Source: Orientallactaga sibirica (Eukaryota; Chordata; Mammalia; Rodentia; Dipodidae). From it: DNA of 64,000 bases. The notes under the pieces are model-generated. The model was not told the origin of the DNA. It searched no databases and saw only the letters and a program-made list of their open reading frames with translations. A program made the translations under genes and the position numbers. This document shows positions 22,116 through 33,103 of this stretch, piece by piece. Positions within the stretch are counted from its first letter, which is position 1; each line of letters opens with the position of its first letter. Where the stretch lies: contig JAEOAD010000012.1 of assembly GCA_036365145.1 (NCBI GenBank), positions 45,143,001-45,207,000 on the forward strand, in the 5' to 3' direction.

Positions 22116-22406
22116 GGGCTGGAGATATGGCTTAGCGGTTAAGGCACCTGCCGGCTAAGCCTAAGAACGCCGGTTCCAGTCTCCAGGTCCCACGTTTAGC
22201 CAGATGCAGTGACACACTTGCCCACAAGGGGACATACACATCTGAGAGCTGAGAGGCTGCTGGCGAGCCCATCTCTATCTGTCTTCCTCTCCCTCTCTCT
22301 GTCTCTCTCTGTGTCTCTCTCCAAAATAAAAATAAAAATAAATATATAAAAAAAGATGAATAGGTAAATAAAATCTGTTATATCCAAAAAAGGAATATTA
22401 AAAAAA
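22116..22406 (+). mobile_element. DIP-like SINE, type B
   Basis: A type B head and 3' half, with part of the extra block deleted ('gtgacacacttgcccacaag'). An unusually long A-rich tail runs to 22406. A perfect 15-bp duplication ('aaaggttcaaggatg') lies at 22101-22115 and 22407-22421. Confidence 0.95.
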
Positions 22407-22443
22407 AAAGGTTCAAGGATGAAAAAGAGTGCTTTGGAACACT

Positions 22444-22639
22444 ATTTTTTAATTAATTAGTTAGTTAGTTAGTTATTTGCAAGGGGGGGGATGGGTATAC
22501 CAGGGCTACTAGCCTCTGCAGATGAACTCCACATGCACCATTTTGTGCACCTGGCTTTACCTGGGTACTGGGGAATTGATCCCAGGTCATTAAGGTTCTG
22601 TAGGCAAGCACCTTAACCACTGAGCTATCTCCCCAGCCC
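22444..22639 (-). mobile_element. DIP-like SINE, older copy
   Basis: A minus-strand copy from 'ttaattaattagttag' (decayed tail) to the head 'gagctatctccccagccc'. The CT tract has been lost or replaced by a G-run. Confidence 0.85.
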
Positions 22640-22890
22640 TGGGACAGTATTTTTCAGACATTCATGACCCTACAACACCTGTCACTACCTATACAAAACC
22701 TGCACAATATTGAATCTATCAACATTTTAACATAGATGATGGAGGGAAAAAACATCAAAATAGGAGAGGGATAAATCAGAAAGAAGGGATTCAGTGGAGG
22801 GTACATGGGAGTTGGGGAGAAAAAGTAATGCCAGGAGATTATGATCAAAATACACTATGTACATGTTTGAATACTGCCAACATATTTTTT
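22640..22890 (+). mobile_element. L1 3'-UTR fragment
   Basis: 'ggagattatgatcaaaatac' with 'actatgtacatgtttgaat' and an upstream purine-rich 'gggagttggggagaaaaag' match the 3' UTR style of rodent L1. No ORF2 sequence is included. Confidence 0.55.
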
Positions 22891-24290
22891 TAAAATACTA
22901 ACTCTTCAGGCCCTGAAAATCAGTTCTCTTCCACTCCGTCCACTTACCAATCAATCTTTCCAGTGCCATGAGAACAGAAGCAAAAGAAAATTAAATGGAT
23001 TCTCCTATTATCTTAGACTTTTAACAGAAGTCCAAATGCTGAGTACAACTGGCCCAAACCCGAATATCTACTTAAACAGAGATCATCAAAATTCAAAACT
23101 GGGGCCCTGTAACTCTTAACAGAGGAGCCCGTGGTACACACAAAGATAAATTTGGCTCATCACCTGTACTTTGGGATTATGAATGTGGAAGGTTTCCTTG
23201 GAAAGACTTGTCAGTAGGCTGTGGGTGCCCTGATACAGTGGTATAGGAGCAGAAAGCATACCTAGTCTCCTACCAACCAAAGCAAAGAAAGATGCCTTCA
23301 GAGAGACAAATGGAGGAATGCAGCCAGTCCTCCTGAAAGCTAGGTGGCACAAGCTGTTGTATCTGATTTAGTCCTCAAGAAAAATTCAGTGAGAACCTGA
23401 TTCAATGTCCCTAAGGGTGGAGTGAGAAGAAGGCTAGGCTACACTATTTTACAGCAACATAAACCCACACGTGATGAAGGAAAGTATGGGTATTCTGAAA
23501 ACCACATACCGATTCTATGGAAAGGAGCTAAGCTTTCATCATCTCTGTGGGGTTTGTGAATAAAAACGCCACCTAGAAAAGTGAGGTGACAGCCAGAGAA
23601 TCTCAAGAGCATGCACCACTGGAATCCCGAGGCTAAGAAGGAAAACTGTACATGTACAACTGCAAGAGGCATCCCATGTATTAATCAGAACACTGCATAC
23701 TCAGACCTGCAGGGCTTTCCTAATGGCGCATAGCATCTCAGCACAAATGACATGCCTGTCTTAATAGGGAGCTGGGGAGACTTTGCAGTGTGCATGTCCC
23801 TTGTCCTCTCCCCATCCTGGAGCATCCAGAGGCAGGTGGAAAGGAAGGAGTGCAGAAACAAGGAAGAAAAGCAAGAGGCTACAAAGGCCACCTTCCATCA
23901 CAGATTTAGCCAGACCTGAAAGGAGATGAATGAGAAAAGATTAAAACTCATGCATCAAACTAGATTTGACTGTTTTACTATTTAGAAATGATAGTGAATA
24001 AGACATTAAAAGATGAAATATGCCCGAGGTTTTACCAAAGGAAAGGAGAGAAGGGACAGGAATGGGAAAGATAAAGTTACTGTCTGCTTGCTTTCAATCA
24101 GTGGCAAATCATTCAATAAAATGTTACCTTGTATTTATGCACATATTCTGTGATTAGAGCTTTGGGACTGAGAATTGCATCTCTGTGAACTATAGCAGTA
24201 ACCATGCATTGTGTTTATGCTGACAGCTTTGATGTGTCAGGTATTGTACTGAATATTTTTGAAAGTTTTCCCATTTGAGCTTAATACTTC

Positions 24291-24293
<3 letters not shown>
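22891..24293. other. Long stretch without recognised repeats
   Basis: About 1.4 kb with no recognised element. Minus-strand frames of 68-78 codons have no recognisable content. Confidence 0.4.

Positions 24294-24363
<70 letters not shown>
24294..24363. repeat. (CT)n(GT)n compound microsatellite
   Basis: About 17 CT units followed without a gap by about 17 GT units. The GT part abuts the CA-rich tail end of the minus-strand B4 that follows, so it probably grew from that tail. Confidence 0.95.
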
Positions 24364-24364
<1 letters not shown>

Positions 24365-24636
24365 CCATCTGTGCACACCTTATGGATGCCAGAGAACAAC
24401 AGATATTGTTACAGTCAGGTACTACCCCCCTTTGTTTGAGATGTGGACTCATCACTTAAGCTAACCTGGCTGGCCAGCAAGCTCCAGATCCACCTGCCTC
24501 TACCTTCCCAGCACTGAGCTTGCTAGCATGTGCCACCAATCTAGCATTTTTACCAGATGTTCTGGGGATCAAACTCAAGACTTCATGCTTGTAAGACGAA
24601 CACTTCAGTGACTTAGCTATCTCCTCGGCAATGCTC
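24364..24636 (-). mobile_element. B4-type dimeric SINE
   Basis: 'aacctggctggccagcaagc', 'ccagatccacctgcctc' and 'gctagcatgtgccacc' (B1-like half) are followed by 'tctggggatcaaactcaaga' and 'acttagctatctcctcggc' (ID-like half). This is the standard B4 order on the minus strand. Confidence 0.78.
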
Positions 24637-24649
24637 ATCACACGAAATA

Positions 24650-24790
24650 CTCTAGACCCATTTGAAATGTTATGGAAAGTAAAGCCTAAATTAACTAACT
24701 TGTCCATCTACACAGCTAACAATGGTGAACGCATTCAATCTCCAAAGCTTACATTCTTAGTCACTAAGCTTCTCCTGTAAAACACTGGTC
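24650..24790 (-). mobile_element. MIR-like relic
   Basis: 'taactaacttgtccatctac' with 'acagctaacaatggtg' resembles the MIR antisense block that covers 'taacttgcccaaggtcacacagctag'. Confidence 0.4.
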
Positions 24791-24863
24791 TAAGCATTAT
24801 ACAAGATAATAAAACAGTTGATGCTTTTAGTGTCCACATTTAACCTATATCCATATTACCACA

Positions 24864-25025
24864 TTTTTTTTTTTTTTTTTTTGGTTTTGCAAGGTAGGGT
24901 CTCACTCTGGTCCAGGCTGACCTGGACTTAACTATGTAGTCTCAGGGTGGCCTTGAACTCTCGGCGATCCTCCTACCTCTGCCTCCCAAGTGCTGGGATT
25001 AAAGGCATGAGCCACCACGCCCAGC
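24864..25025 (-). mobile_element. B1 SINE
   Basis: A near-complete B1 with an 18-base T-run, 'aaggtagggtctcactctgg' and 'gagccaccacgcccagc'. Flanks 'taccacatttttt' and 'taccacatcatttt' mark the target site. Confidence 0.93.
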
Positions 25026-25104
25026 TACCACATCATTTTCTATGTGAAATATTTTAAAATTTTCACATAAGCAACATTTTATGTGTACAGTAAGAATAAA
25101 ATTT

Positions 25105-25241
25105 TCAACAGTGACAGAAATGCTCTGTATCATCATGTCACTCAACACAGTGGCCATTAGCCACAGATGACTGTAAAATACTTAAATGTGTCCATTATAA
25201 CTGTGGAAATAAAATTTTAGTGCAACATCAGATTTAAATAC
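25105..25241. mobile_element. hAT-type MITE-like relic (tentative)
   Basis: 'cagtggccattagccacag', 'tacttaaatgtgtcc' and 'gtggaaataaaattttagt' resemble a small hAT-Charlie non-autonomous element with 'gtagccactagccacatgtgg' ends. The right end is cut by the LTR at 25247. Confidence 0.35.
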
Positions 25242-25246
25242 CCATA

Positions 25247-25641
25247 TGTGGTATTTGGAATGTATGTTCCCCCATTGACTCAGGTATAAAATTAATCTTG
25301 TAATGTGGGTCTCCAGCCACCTGGCAGGAGGAGGTGTCACTGGGGGGTGGATCCTGGGGTCCAGCCCTAAGGTGTGTTTGGGGCAGGATTTGATTCCAGT
25401 CCAAAGGTGTGCAGAGCGGTGTGAGCTCTGGTGGGGCCCTGCTTGCTGCATGTTCCTGCTTTTTGGTGTTTGCTGGCTGCTGGTGGTTTCTCTCTCTGCT
25501 TAGATTTATGAATGGGAGCCAGCTTTTTCTGCCATTAATGGAACTTGCTCTGGATCTGTGAGCCTGAAATAAATCTTTCTCCTCCCATAAACTGTGTCTG
25601 GTTGGGATGTTCATCCCAGTGACATGAAGCTGTCTACTACA
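25247..25641 (+). mobile_element. MaLR-type solo LTR
   Basis: Starts 'tgtggtatttgg' and ends 'tgtctactaca', giving the TG...CA termini of an LTR. It is flanked by the exact 5-bp duplication 'ccata' (25242-25246 and 25642-25646). A poly(A) signal lies near 25569 ('gaaataaatctttctcc'). At 395 bp it fits a MaLR LTR. No internal retroviral sequence is present. Confidence 0.85.
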
Positions 25642-25646
25642 CCATA

Positions 25647-25995
25647 CGGTTATATGGTTAGTGACTACAGTATAGGAATGGTCAAATATCAATACGCCAG
25701 TGAGAGCTTGGCTTGTCTGTAGATGCTGGATTACTGTAGGTCATGGATACATAGTGGAGACTCTATGTTACATGAAGGAGAAGGTTCTAGATCAGGACCT
25801 AACTGACTCATCTTGGCCACAAAACTTCCCTCCAGAAGTTGCCTAATATAAAGGATGATGCCAAAGTTTCAAAGATTTCTTTAGGTGCAGAAATTTAGAA
25901 TTTCCAATGTATTTTCAGATGCCCCTATGGCAGTCAAGCTTATGAACAATTTATACTACCAAATTAGATATAAACGCTATTATAAAACACTGTTT
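25647..25995. other. Unassigned DNA
   Basis: No recognised feature. The last 10 bases (25986-25995) are one copy of the target duplication of the following SINE. Confidence 0.4.
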
Positions 25996-26167
25996 GGGCT
26001 GGAGGGATGGCTTAAACCAAAGGGCCCAGGTTTGATTCCCCAGGACCCATGTTAGCCAGATGCACAAGGGGCGCACACTTCTGGAGTTTGTTTGCAGTGG
26101 TTGGAGGCCCTGGCATGCCCATTTCTCTCTCTCTGTCTTTCTCTGTCGAATAAATAAATAATATATA
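25996..26167 (+). mobile_element. DIP-like SINE, A box deleted
   Basis: The head jumps from 'ggctggagggatggctta' directly to 'gggcccaggtttgattcc', removing about 30 bp that normally hold the A-box 3' part. Flanks 'aacactgttt' and 'aacactgttc' are the duplication. As a copy it could not be transcribed efficiently by pol III. Confidence 0.9.
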
Positions 26168-26359
26168 TAACACTGTTCAAAATAAGCAAGTCACTATCCA
26201 GAGATGAGTTTCCAACAATCACAGAAAATATTCATTCTAATAATCAAGGCATTTCCCCAACAGCTATAACATTATGTTCACCCTGGGCAACATTCTAAGA
26301 AAGAACATGAATCAGAAGACAATAGCCAGGATAAAGAAAGGGCTAGAAAAATGGTCACA

Positions 26360-26950
26360 TGTGAGGTTTGAGGGTTTGATTCAGGTGTCCCCATAAACTT
26401 ATGCGTTCTGAATGCTAGGTCCCCAGCTGGGAGCAATTTGAGAAGTGGAGCGTCCTGGAGGTAATGATTTGTTGGGGGTGGGTTTATGGATGTTATAGTC
26501 AGCTTCCTCTTGCCAGTGCTTGACACAGTCTTCTGCCACTGTTGTCCACTTGATATTGGCCAAGAGGTGATGTCCAGCCTCTGCTCATGCCACAGTTTTC
26601 CCCTGCCATTGTGGAGCTTCCCCTTGAGTCTGTCAGCCAAAATAAACCTTTTCCTCCCACAAGATTCTCTTGGGTTGGAGAGATGGCTTAGCAGTTAAGC
26701 ACTTGCCTGTGAAGCCTAAGGTCCCCGGTTCGAGGCTCAATTCCCCAGTACCCACATAAGCCAGATGCACGAGGTGGCAAATGCATCTGGAGTTCATTCA
26801 CAGTGGCTGGAGGCCCTGGTGTGCCCATTCTGTCTCTCTCTCTGCCTCTTTCTCTGTCTGTCGCTCTCAAATAAATAAATAATTTTTTTTTTAAAAAAAA
26901 GGTTCTCTTGGTCAACTTCCTTGTACTGGCAATGCGAAGCTGACTGCAAC
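26360..26950 (+). mobile_element. MaLR-type LTR split by a SINE
   Basis: The LTR runs from 'tgtgaggtttg' through 'ctaggtccccagctggg', 'gttgggggtgggtttatgg' and 'tcagccaaaataaacc' to about 26671, then resumes after the SINE with 'tcttggtcaacttcc' and ends at 'gctgactgcaaca'. It belongs to the same family as 21703-22047. No 5-bp duplication was found. Confidence 0.8.
26672..26899 (+). mobile_element. DIP-like SINE, type A, nested
   Basis: A full copy inserted into the LTR. Flanks 'aagattctctt' (ending 26671) and 'aaggttctctt' (26899-26909) differ at one base. The nesting shows the SINE is younger than the LTR. Confidence 0.95.
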
Positions 26951-27470
26951 AGGAGGCTGTGAAGTCATTATCCAAGAGGAGAAGTTCCATAGATTGCATG
27001 GTGCTGCCTCCAAGCACCTGAGTACCTCCCATACTGGAGATGCAGTCAAGTTGTCCTGCATTCATGCACCATGCAAAACACATGCAAAAGGCAGAAGTTG
27101 AAAAGACATCAGATGGTCCAATTAATCTGGAGGAAGAAGTTGAGTTATTCACAGCATTTACTACTGAAGAAATGATGAACTGCTACCACGAATCTGTTCA
27201 AACAGAAAACTCCAAACTTAAAATTATAGGTAAAACAAAAGTCCATGAATTTCAGTGGTACTTAATGAGAAATTCTCATAAGTACCTTAAGAACACAAAA
27301 GCCTGGGTTGGGTTAGCAATTCTTTATTGCTTGGCAAAAAAGTGAAGTATGTTTTATGAATATTATACTTATATACTGGTTGCCATAAAGTTTAAAGTAC
27401 ATCCATATTTATTCTATATATTATCATAAAAACTCAGGAATTTAAGTATATTTCAAAAAAAAAAAAACAG
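26951..27470 (+). pseudogene. Coding-like segment, possible processed pseudogene (unidentified)
   Basis: Two plus-strand frames look protein-like. One (about 26963-27080) is open without a start. The other (27040-27345, 101 codons) contains an acidic stretch (Leu-Glu-Glu-Glu-Val-Glu-Leu-Phe) and a basic/aromatic stretch (His-Glu-Phe-Gln-Trp-Tyr). They are joined only by a frame change near 27050-27080. A 12-A run follows at about 27456-27467, like a retroposed poly(A) tail, but no matching flanking duplication was found. I do not recognise the protein. A chance frame or an old exon are the alternatives. Confidence 0.25.
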
Positions 27471-27751
27471 ATGAAGAATTTTCCATCCCATCATTTAACA
27501 GTTCTAAAGACTACTGATGCACAGCTTTAAAATGATGAATGTTGATTGTATAATATATTTGCTATAGTTTGTTGAAAGTTTCCTGTGTTTTAGTAAAGTT
27601 GAAATCATATTTCTTAGAAGAGGCAGAATGTATTTTATTAATCTTGATGTCACTGATATAATTCAGCCTATATAAAGTATAGCTCCTAAGTAATTAATGA
27701 AGAATGAAGAAACACATCTCAAAGCCTTCCTCCTTATAAATACCATATTTT

Positions 27752-27753
<2 letters not shown>
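27471..27753. other. Unassigned AT-rich DNA
   Basis: No recognised feature. Confidence 0.4.

Positions 27754-27785
<32 letters not shown>
27754..27785. repeat. (GT)n microsatellite
   Basis: About 16 GT units at the tail side of the following minus-strand B4-like SINE. Confidence 0.95.
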
Positions 27786-28136
27786 TGTATGCACACATGT
27801 ACACTCTTGTGGTGTCTCATGGGCTCCCCTGTGGTAGGGCGGGTGGGGGGAGGAGAAGAGGAACCTGCAGTAGCCAGACTACTGGGTGTCCCACTCCATT
27901 GCTTTTCCACCTGCTCTCATTTTGAGCCTGAGCCTCTTACTGATACTGGAGCTTGCTTTCTTTCAAGAGCCCAGGAAATTCCCTATTCTCAGCTCCCTTT
28001 GGTGGAACTGGGGTTACAGGCACATGTGGCCGTACCTAGCTATTTTCAGAGAATCTGGAGATTCTGACTTAGGTGGTTTCAGGCCCCCTCCAGCCCTCAT
28101 GCTTGCACTTAACCACTGAGCCAGCTCTCCAACCCC
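27786..28136 (-). mobile_element. B4-type dimeric SINE, diverged
   Basis: 'ctggggttacaggcacatg' (B1-like) and 'ttaaccactgagccagctc' with 'tccaacccc' (ID-like head) give the minus-strand B4 order. The left part is the decayed GT/CA tail. Confidence 0.6.
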
Positions 28137-28154
28137 TTGAAAATATTACTTCCA

Positions 28155-28403
28155 GGGCTGGGGAGATGGCTTAGCAGTTAAGGTATTTGCCTGTGCAGCG
28201 TAATAATGCATAGTTGACTCTCCAAGTTCCACATAGCCAGACGCACACTGACACAAGCACAGCAAATTCCTAGATGTGCACAAGCAGGGGAGGCACACAT
28301 CTGGAGTTCATGCCCAGTGGCTGAAAGGCCCTGGTGTGCCCATTTTCTCCCTCTTGCTCTCTCTCTACCTCTCTCTCTCTCTCTTTCAAAAATAAAATAA
28401 TAA
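28155..28403 (+). mobile_element. DIP-like SINE, older variant
   Basis: A plus-strand copy with an intermediate body ('tgacacaagcacagcaaatt' then 'acaagcaggggaggcacac') that looks like a precursor of, or relative to, type B. Flanks 'atattacttccag' and 'atattactttcag' (28407-28419) are the duplication. Confidence 0.88.
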
Positions 28404-28589
28404 AATATATTACTTTCAGGTAAGAAAAATATGGCTCCAATTCCTTCATAACAAATCTCATTTTGCAAGATCTTATTTTTCCCAGGATTTCTCTTTCCCT
28501 CCTCTCTACCTTCCCAACCACCACCAACCAGCTCCTTAGTAGGAAGCTTTCCTAGCTGGGCCTCTTCTGAGTCTACACCATTGTCAGCT

Positions 28590-28740
28590 CTGTATTACTC
28601 TGTGCTACACAATTGTTATCACATGATTGCAATAATGATTTGCACTATCCTTGCATATGTTTTGTTTGATGACATTGTGTTATAGACTGTTGTGCCATGG
28701 TGTTTTGCATAGCAAGGCACCTGATAAATGCTGATTAATG
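28590..28740 (+). mobile_element. L2/MIR 3'-end-like relic
   Basis: 'agcaaggcacctgataaatg' followed by 'ctgattaatgga' resembles the shared L2/MIR tail. The upstream part is too diverged to assign. Confidence 0.35.
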
Positions 28741-28794
28741 GATTCCTTTGGAAAAATCCATAGATGGAAAACTAGGCAACAAAAAAAAAAAATC

Positions 28795-29315
28795 TGCCCC
28801 AGTTATCTATGCTGTATAAATAATTATCCCCTAAGCTTAGTGGCTTCAAACAACCATTATACTATCCCCAGTGGTTGGTCAGCATTTGAAAGGGGCACAC
28901 TGGGGATGGTTTTTGTTCCATAAGGAGTGGGGAATCAGACAAGAACACTAATTCTGCGGGAGATCAGTGGCCTCCACTAGCATTATGTGATGTGTTCACC
29001 CACATGGCTTGTATTCGGATGGGATGACTCTGGTTAAGAGTGCTGACCAGAGCATCAGTAGGGGGCTTGTCCGTGGGACTTGACGTCATCCCAGCGCAGC
29101 ACCCTCAAGGAGAAGGACAGCAAGCACTCCCAGCCAACAAAGGCGACAGCTTTCTCTCACCTGGTCTCTGACGTGAGGATCACTCCTCTCATCCACAGGT
29201 GTCTGAAACAGTCACAAACCCACCTGGATGTGGAGTCCTCCAGGTCACATTGTCACAGCACAGAGGAGGAGAAATAAGTGCAGCCATCTTTGGAAAGTAC
29301 AACCTACAACGTTTC
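28795..29315 (-). mobile_element. MLT1-like MaLR relic
   Basis: 'cccctaagcttagtggcttc', 'aaacaaccattatac', 'gttggtcagcatttgaaa' and 'cagccatctttggaaagtac' follow, in order, an old mammalian LTR read on its antisense strand. Subfamily not determined. Confidence 0.45.
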
Positions 29316-29410
29316 AGTTCTTTGGAAATAAATCTTAAAATGTTAGCTGTAGGTTACAGCAGAATAAAGTATTTAGGTACTCTGTCTCTGGTCAAATGTT
29401 CTAACACTAG

Positions 29411-29563
29411 GGCTGGAGAGATGGCTTATCCATTAAGACCCTTTCCTGTAAAGCCAAAGGACCCTGGTAATGCATGTGTCCGGATTTGTTAGCAGTTTCT
29501 AGAGGTCCTGGTGTACTCATTCTGCCCCCTCCCCACGCAATAAATAAATAATAAATATTTGTT
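29411..29563 (+). mobile_element. DIP-like SINE, internally deleted
   Basis: The body jumps from 'aaaggaccctggta' to 'atgcatgtgtccggatttg', losing about 50 bp that include the B box. The 17-bp flanks (29394-29410 and 29564-29580) differ at two bases. Confidence 0.92.
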
Positions 29564-29639
29564 AAATGTTCTCAAACTAGGTGGAGTCCATGCCCAGGGC
29601 ATCTTGTTCTAACAATACACGTCATCTGTCGATACATCG

Positions 29640-29765
29640 TTGAATGCTTACTAGTGTGTTACAAGAATGTTTTAATTCCTCAGGACAACACTGTGATTAA
29701 GCTTATTATTGTCCCATTTTTACAATGAAGAAAACTTTGTCCCAAAATTATCAAGTTATTTTGTG
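29640..29765 (-). mobile_element. MIR-like relic, cut by B1
   Basis: 'tattattgtcccatttttac', 'aatgaagaaaactttg' and 'attatcaagttattt' match the MIR antisense block. The element stops where the B1 begins. Confidence 0.6.
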
Positions 29766-29943
29766 GGTTTTTGTTGTTGTTGTTTTGTTTTGTTTTGTTT
29801 TGTTTTTGGAAGTAGGGTTTCACTCTAGCTCAGGCTGACCTGGAATTCACTATGTATTCTCAGAGTGGCCTTCAACTCATGGCAATCTCCTTCCTCTGCC
29901 TCCCAAGTGCTGGGATTAAAGGCGTGTGCCACCACACCTGGCC
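29766..29943 (-). mobile_element. B1 SINE
   Basis: A minus-strand B1 with a mixed (TTG)n(TTTTG)n tail, then the full body to 'gtgccaccacacctggcc'. Confidence 0.92.
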
Positions 29944-31928
29944 AAGCATTTTTTTTTTTTAATTAGTCATGTCTATCTAACTTTGTATCCACATTTGTAA
30001 TCGTGAGGCAATACTGACCCTATAGATAACAATGCCTTCCTAAAGGGGTCTTTTAATACTATATGTCTGCAAATACTTGTATCTCCCTAGGGAGAGACAC
30101 TTTTAACATGGAATTTCCTGAACTGTGGTAAATAGTTGCTAGTTATGTAGCGACAGCATGCACAAATCATTCTGGAGACTGTAAAATTATCTTTCCTTTT
30201 GTTCCCCTGTTCAAGACTTGATCAGAATTGCTTCCAGAATCTGTTTCATCAGCTAAGTTTTCTTGTTCTTGCCAGAAAGGACAGAATCAATGCAGAAGGC
30301 AAAAACACATCCCGGCATATTTTTATCTTCGGAGGACAACTTCTGTTCCTATGCTTGGGTTGTACTTTAGAGTTCATGCCTGTTCTAAAGGGGATCTATT
30401 ATCTATATTTGGAAAAGGTTTGCTCAAGGGCCTGAATGATGGCTTTCTTCAATCTATAAGGCAGGATGAAATTGCTGCTGCTGCTAGAATTCTAGAATTT
30501 TTCCCATCTAGTTAAACACAAATTAGTGGGACCTGAGTTACTCCAAGGACCAATTTAAGAGAAACTACCAAACCTTTAGAAAGTAGAATTTCCATAAAGA
30601 TTTCCCTACAGTTATGCTTATCAATTTGTAGAAATCTGAAAACAAATATTCAAAGTAGTGATTAACCGTCTCAATGAAACTGCACACATACAACAGGGCC
30701 TGTTAAATACACTAATCATGGGAGGTACAATTTTGTGGATAAAAGGCTCCATATTTCCCTCCTTGGAGATTTGAATGCAGTAATAAGACTAAGCAGGCAC
30801 TTGAATGAAATGATTTCTCCCCTGAAAAGGAATCATGTTTCATCCTCACTTTCCAAATTCTTTTGTTTTTTGTTGTTTTATTTTGTTTTGTGAGATAGCT
30901 ATTCCCTGTATTGAGAAAGAACAGAAAGCCACACACACACACATTCACACACACACAACAGAAAGCTTAAAGGCAGGTGGTCTAGCTCTGAAAACTGCTA
31001 ATACTCCCCATTCAATTAGAATTTCCCAAGCTGCCATGCTGTTTCATTAAACTTGGCCCTTTTGTGGGGGTGCGGGTAACTTTAGGAGGGGAACAAAAAC
31101 TAGCTTCTCTTCAGCCTGAGTTTTGGGGAATAGGTGTTCTGAACAGCAAGTTAAAAGCCAAGAGTCAAGCAGAAGACATTTCAGGTAATGGAACAGCTGC
31201 TGAGCCCTGTCAAACTCAAGTACTAAAACCATATTGAATAACTAACCGTAGCAGTGGAGAGGAACACAAAGAGCTTCTAGCTAGTGCTGTTCAAGGGAAA
31301 ATTTTAAACATTCTATTCCGAGACACTGTGTAGAGATGGCAAAGCAGAAGGTGTGCATCTGGAACAATCAAAAACTAACAGGAGAGACAGCACTGCTGGT
31401 CACTGCCACTGCACCACAGGGATCCAAGGAGTGGAAGGGTGCTTTAAACTGCCTTGCTGGGCTGGTTCTTTATCTAACACGATGATGTATAGAATACTTA
31501 TTTCAAGTTTTCTAGGCTGATTAAAGGGCTATTGGGGCTGGAAGGAATCTCGGAACAATTGCCTGTACAGTTTCCTTATTTTACATTTTGTTTGATGAGA
31601 GTATAACAGAAAAAGTACATAATTAATACCATGAATAATATTAGCTACTGTTCTCCTAGCTCCTGGACTATTACCCTTCCAAGTAAACTTCTTAGTATCA
31701 CTATTTTTAGGTAAGTTGATAGAATTTATATATATACATATATATATATTCACATTGTATAAAAAGCATTTACTTAATAATTTAAATGCAGTTAAGTAGA
31801 GGTCATTTAGTACCCTAATTTTAGCTACATAGGTAATGACACAAACAAGACCAAATCTTGGGCCTCCAAATTTCTAGTCCTATATTTTTCTTACTGGTGA
31901 AGGCTTCTTAGGTTAACATCAATACTTT

Positions 31929-31932
<4 letters not shown>
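29944..31932. other. Long stretch, mostly without recognised repeats
   Basis: About 2 kb. It contains an interrupted AC-rich run at 30932-30958 and a CTG run near 30474-30485. Overlapping frames at 30199-30515 lie in two phases and look like chance. No exon or repeat family was recognised. Confidence 0.4.

Positions 31933-31963
<31 letters not shown>
31933..31963. repeat. (GT)n microsatellite
   Basis: About 15 GT units without an evident SINE neighbour. Confidence 0.95.
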
Positions 31964-31968
<5 letters not shown>

Positions 31969-32149
31969 CCTACTCCAGAAATTTTATGACTGTGACTGAA
32001 TATTACCAAGTATAAGTACTTATATCAAATACATTGGGATATGGTATTTATAACAAATCACTCAGTAAAAAAGCCCATGAGAAAACATAGGTAGCAAGAA
32101 CATGGCAAGTTTTGCAATGAGCCTATGGTGTAAGCTTTTAAAAAAAAAA

Positions 32150-32357
32150 AAAAAAGTATTTATTTGCCTCTATGTATGTATGTGTATGTGTGTGTATTTA
32201 TGTGCATGATTTTCCATGGGTCTTTTGCCATTGCAAATGAACTCTAAATGTGTGCATCCTTTGCATCTGACTTCATGTGGGTCCTGGGGAATTGAACCCA
32301 GGCCAGCAGACTTTGGAAATAAGAACCTTTTAACCTCTGAGCCATTTCCTAAGCTGG
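32150..32357 (-). mobile_element. DIP-like SINE, diverged
   Basis: 'tttgccattgcaaatgaact', 'cctttgcatctgacttcatg', 'ctggggaattgaacccagg' and 'acctctgagccatttcc' give the minus-strand SINE order. The GA tract has decayed into a TGTATG-rich run. Confidence 0.8.
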
Positions 32358-32399
32358 GCATAATCTTTTATAGGTGGCAAAATTTAAAACCAGTGAGCC

Positions 32400-32429
32400 A
32401 ATATCTATCTGTCTATGTATCTATCTATG

Positions 32430-32469
<40 letters not shown>

Positions 32470-32470
32470 A
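32400..32470. repeat. (ATCT)n microsatellite
   Basis: A tetranucleotide array with a few GT variants in the first third, then about nine pure units. Confidence 0.95.
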
Positions 32471-33103
32471 TCTTTAGCTCTCTCCTTGTGTTTTTCTCCA
32501 TTTTAAGAAAACCATAGCTTTCCAAAGGAAGATTTTCTTTCCTTCATTTTTAGCTGCCATATTTTTCCTATTTGTTTCACCCCTTTTTCTTATCTGAGGA
32601 GGAAAAGCTTATTTTCTCATCATCTGATAATCTATTCACAACTCTTTACTAAGCACCCAAGCCATGCCAGAACTAGGCCAAGCATAGGCAATACAATAAG
32701 TAACAAGACTCACCAGGGCACTAACAAGATGGGACATGTGAAGCAACTTTTCCAACAGCCTATGACAAGGGTATAGTGACAATAGCCTGCCTTGGGCAAC
32801 AATAAACAGTTCCTGGAAAAAAGGACTCTAAGAAAAAACCTAAAAGAGGGCAGAGGACAGGGGAGGGGTTAAGGGATAACAAAGGTAAAGAGGAATGAAC
32901 AGGACTTCCTCTTCAAAGAACTGAGAGAAGAGAGTGCAGAAGAAACAGTGACGATGGATGAGATGAACCAGAAGCCCAGAGCACATTTCCCATAGAGGCT
33001 TCATTCTTGTCACAGGCTTGCTGTTGTTCTAAAAGGCAAGTGAAAGACAATCAAAAATTCCATTGGGCATGGCATAAGTATACATGTGTCTCAGAAAAAA
33101 TGC
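32471..33103. other. Unassigned DNA
   Basis: No recognised feature; purine-rich between about 32830 and 32950. Confidence 0.4.

Noticed and set aside
24190..24459. Frames with Thr-His or Ser-Leu and Cys-Val repeats
   Set aside because: They are translations of the CT/GT microsatellite.
25234..25692. 152-codon minus-strand open frame
   Set aside because: It is the antisense of the solo LTR at 25247-25641, and no independent coding evidence is seen.
26688..27152. 154-codon minus-strand open frame
   Set aside because: Much of it is antisense to the nested SINE and LTR end; the Arg/Glu-rich part is the translated GA tract.
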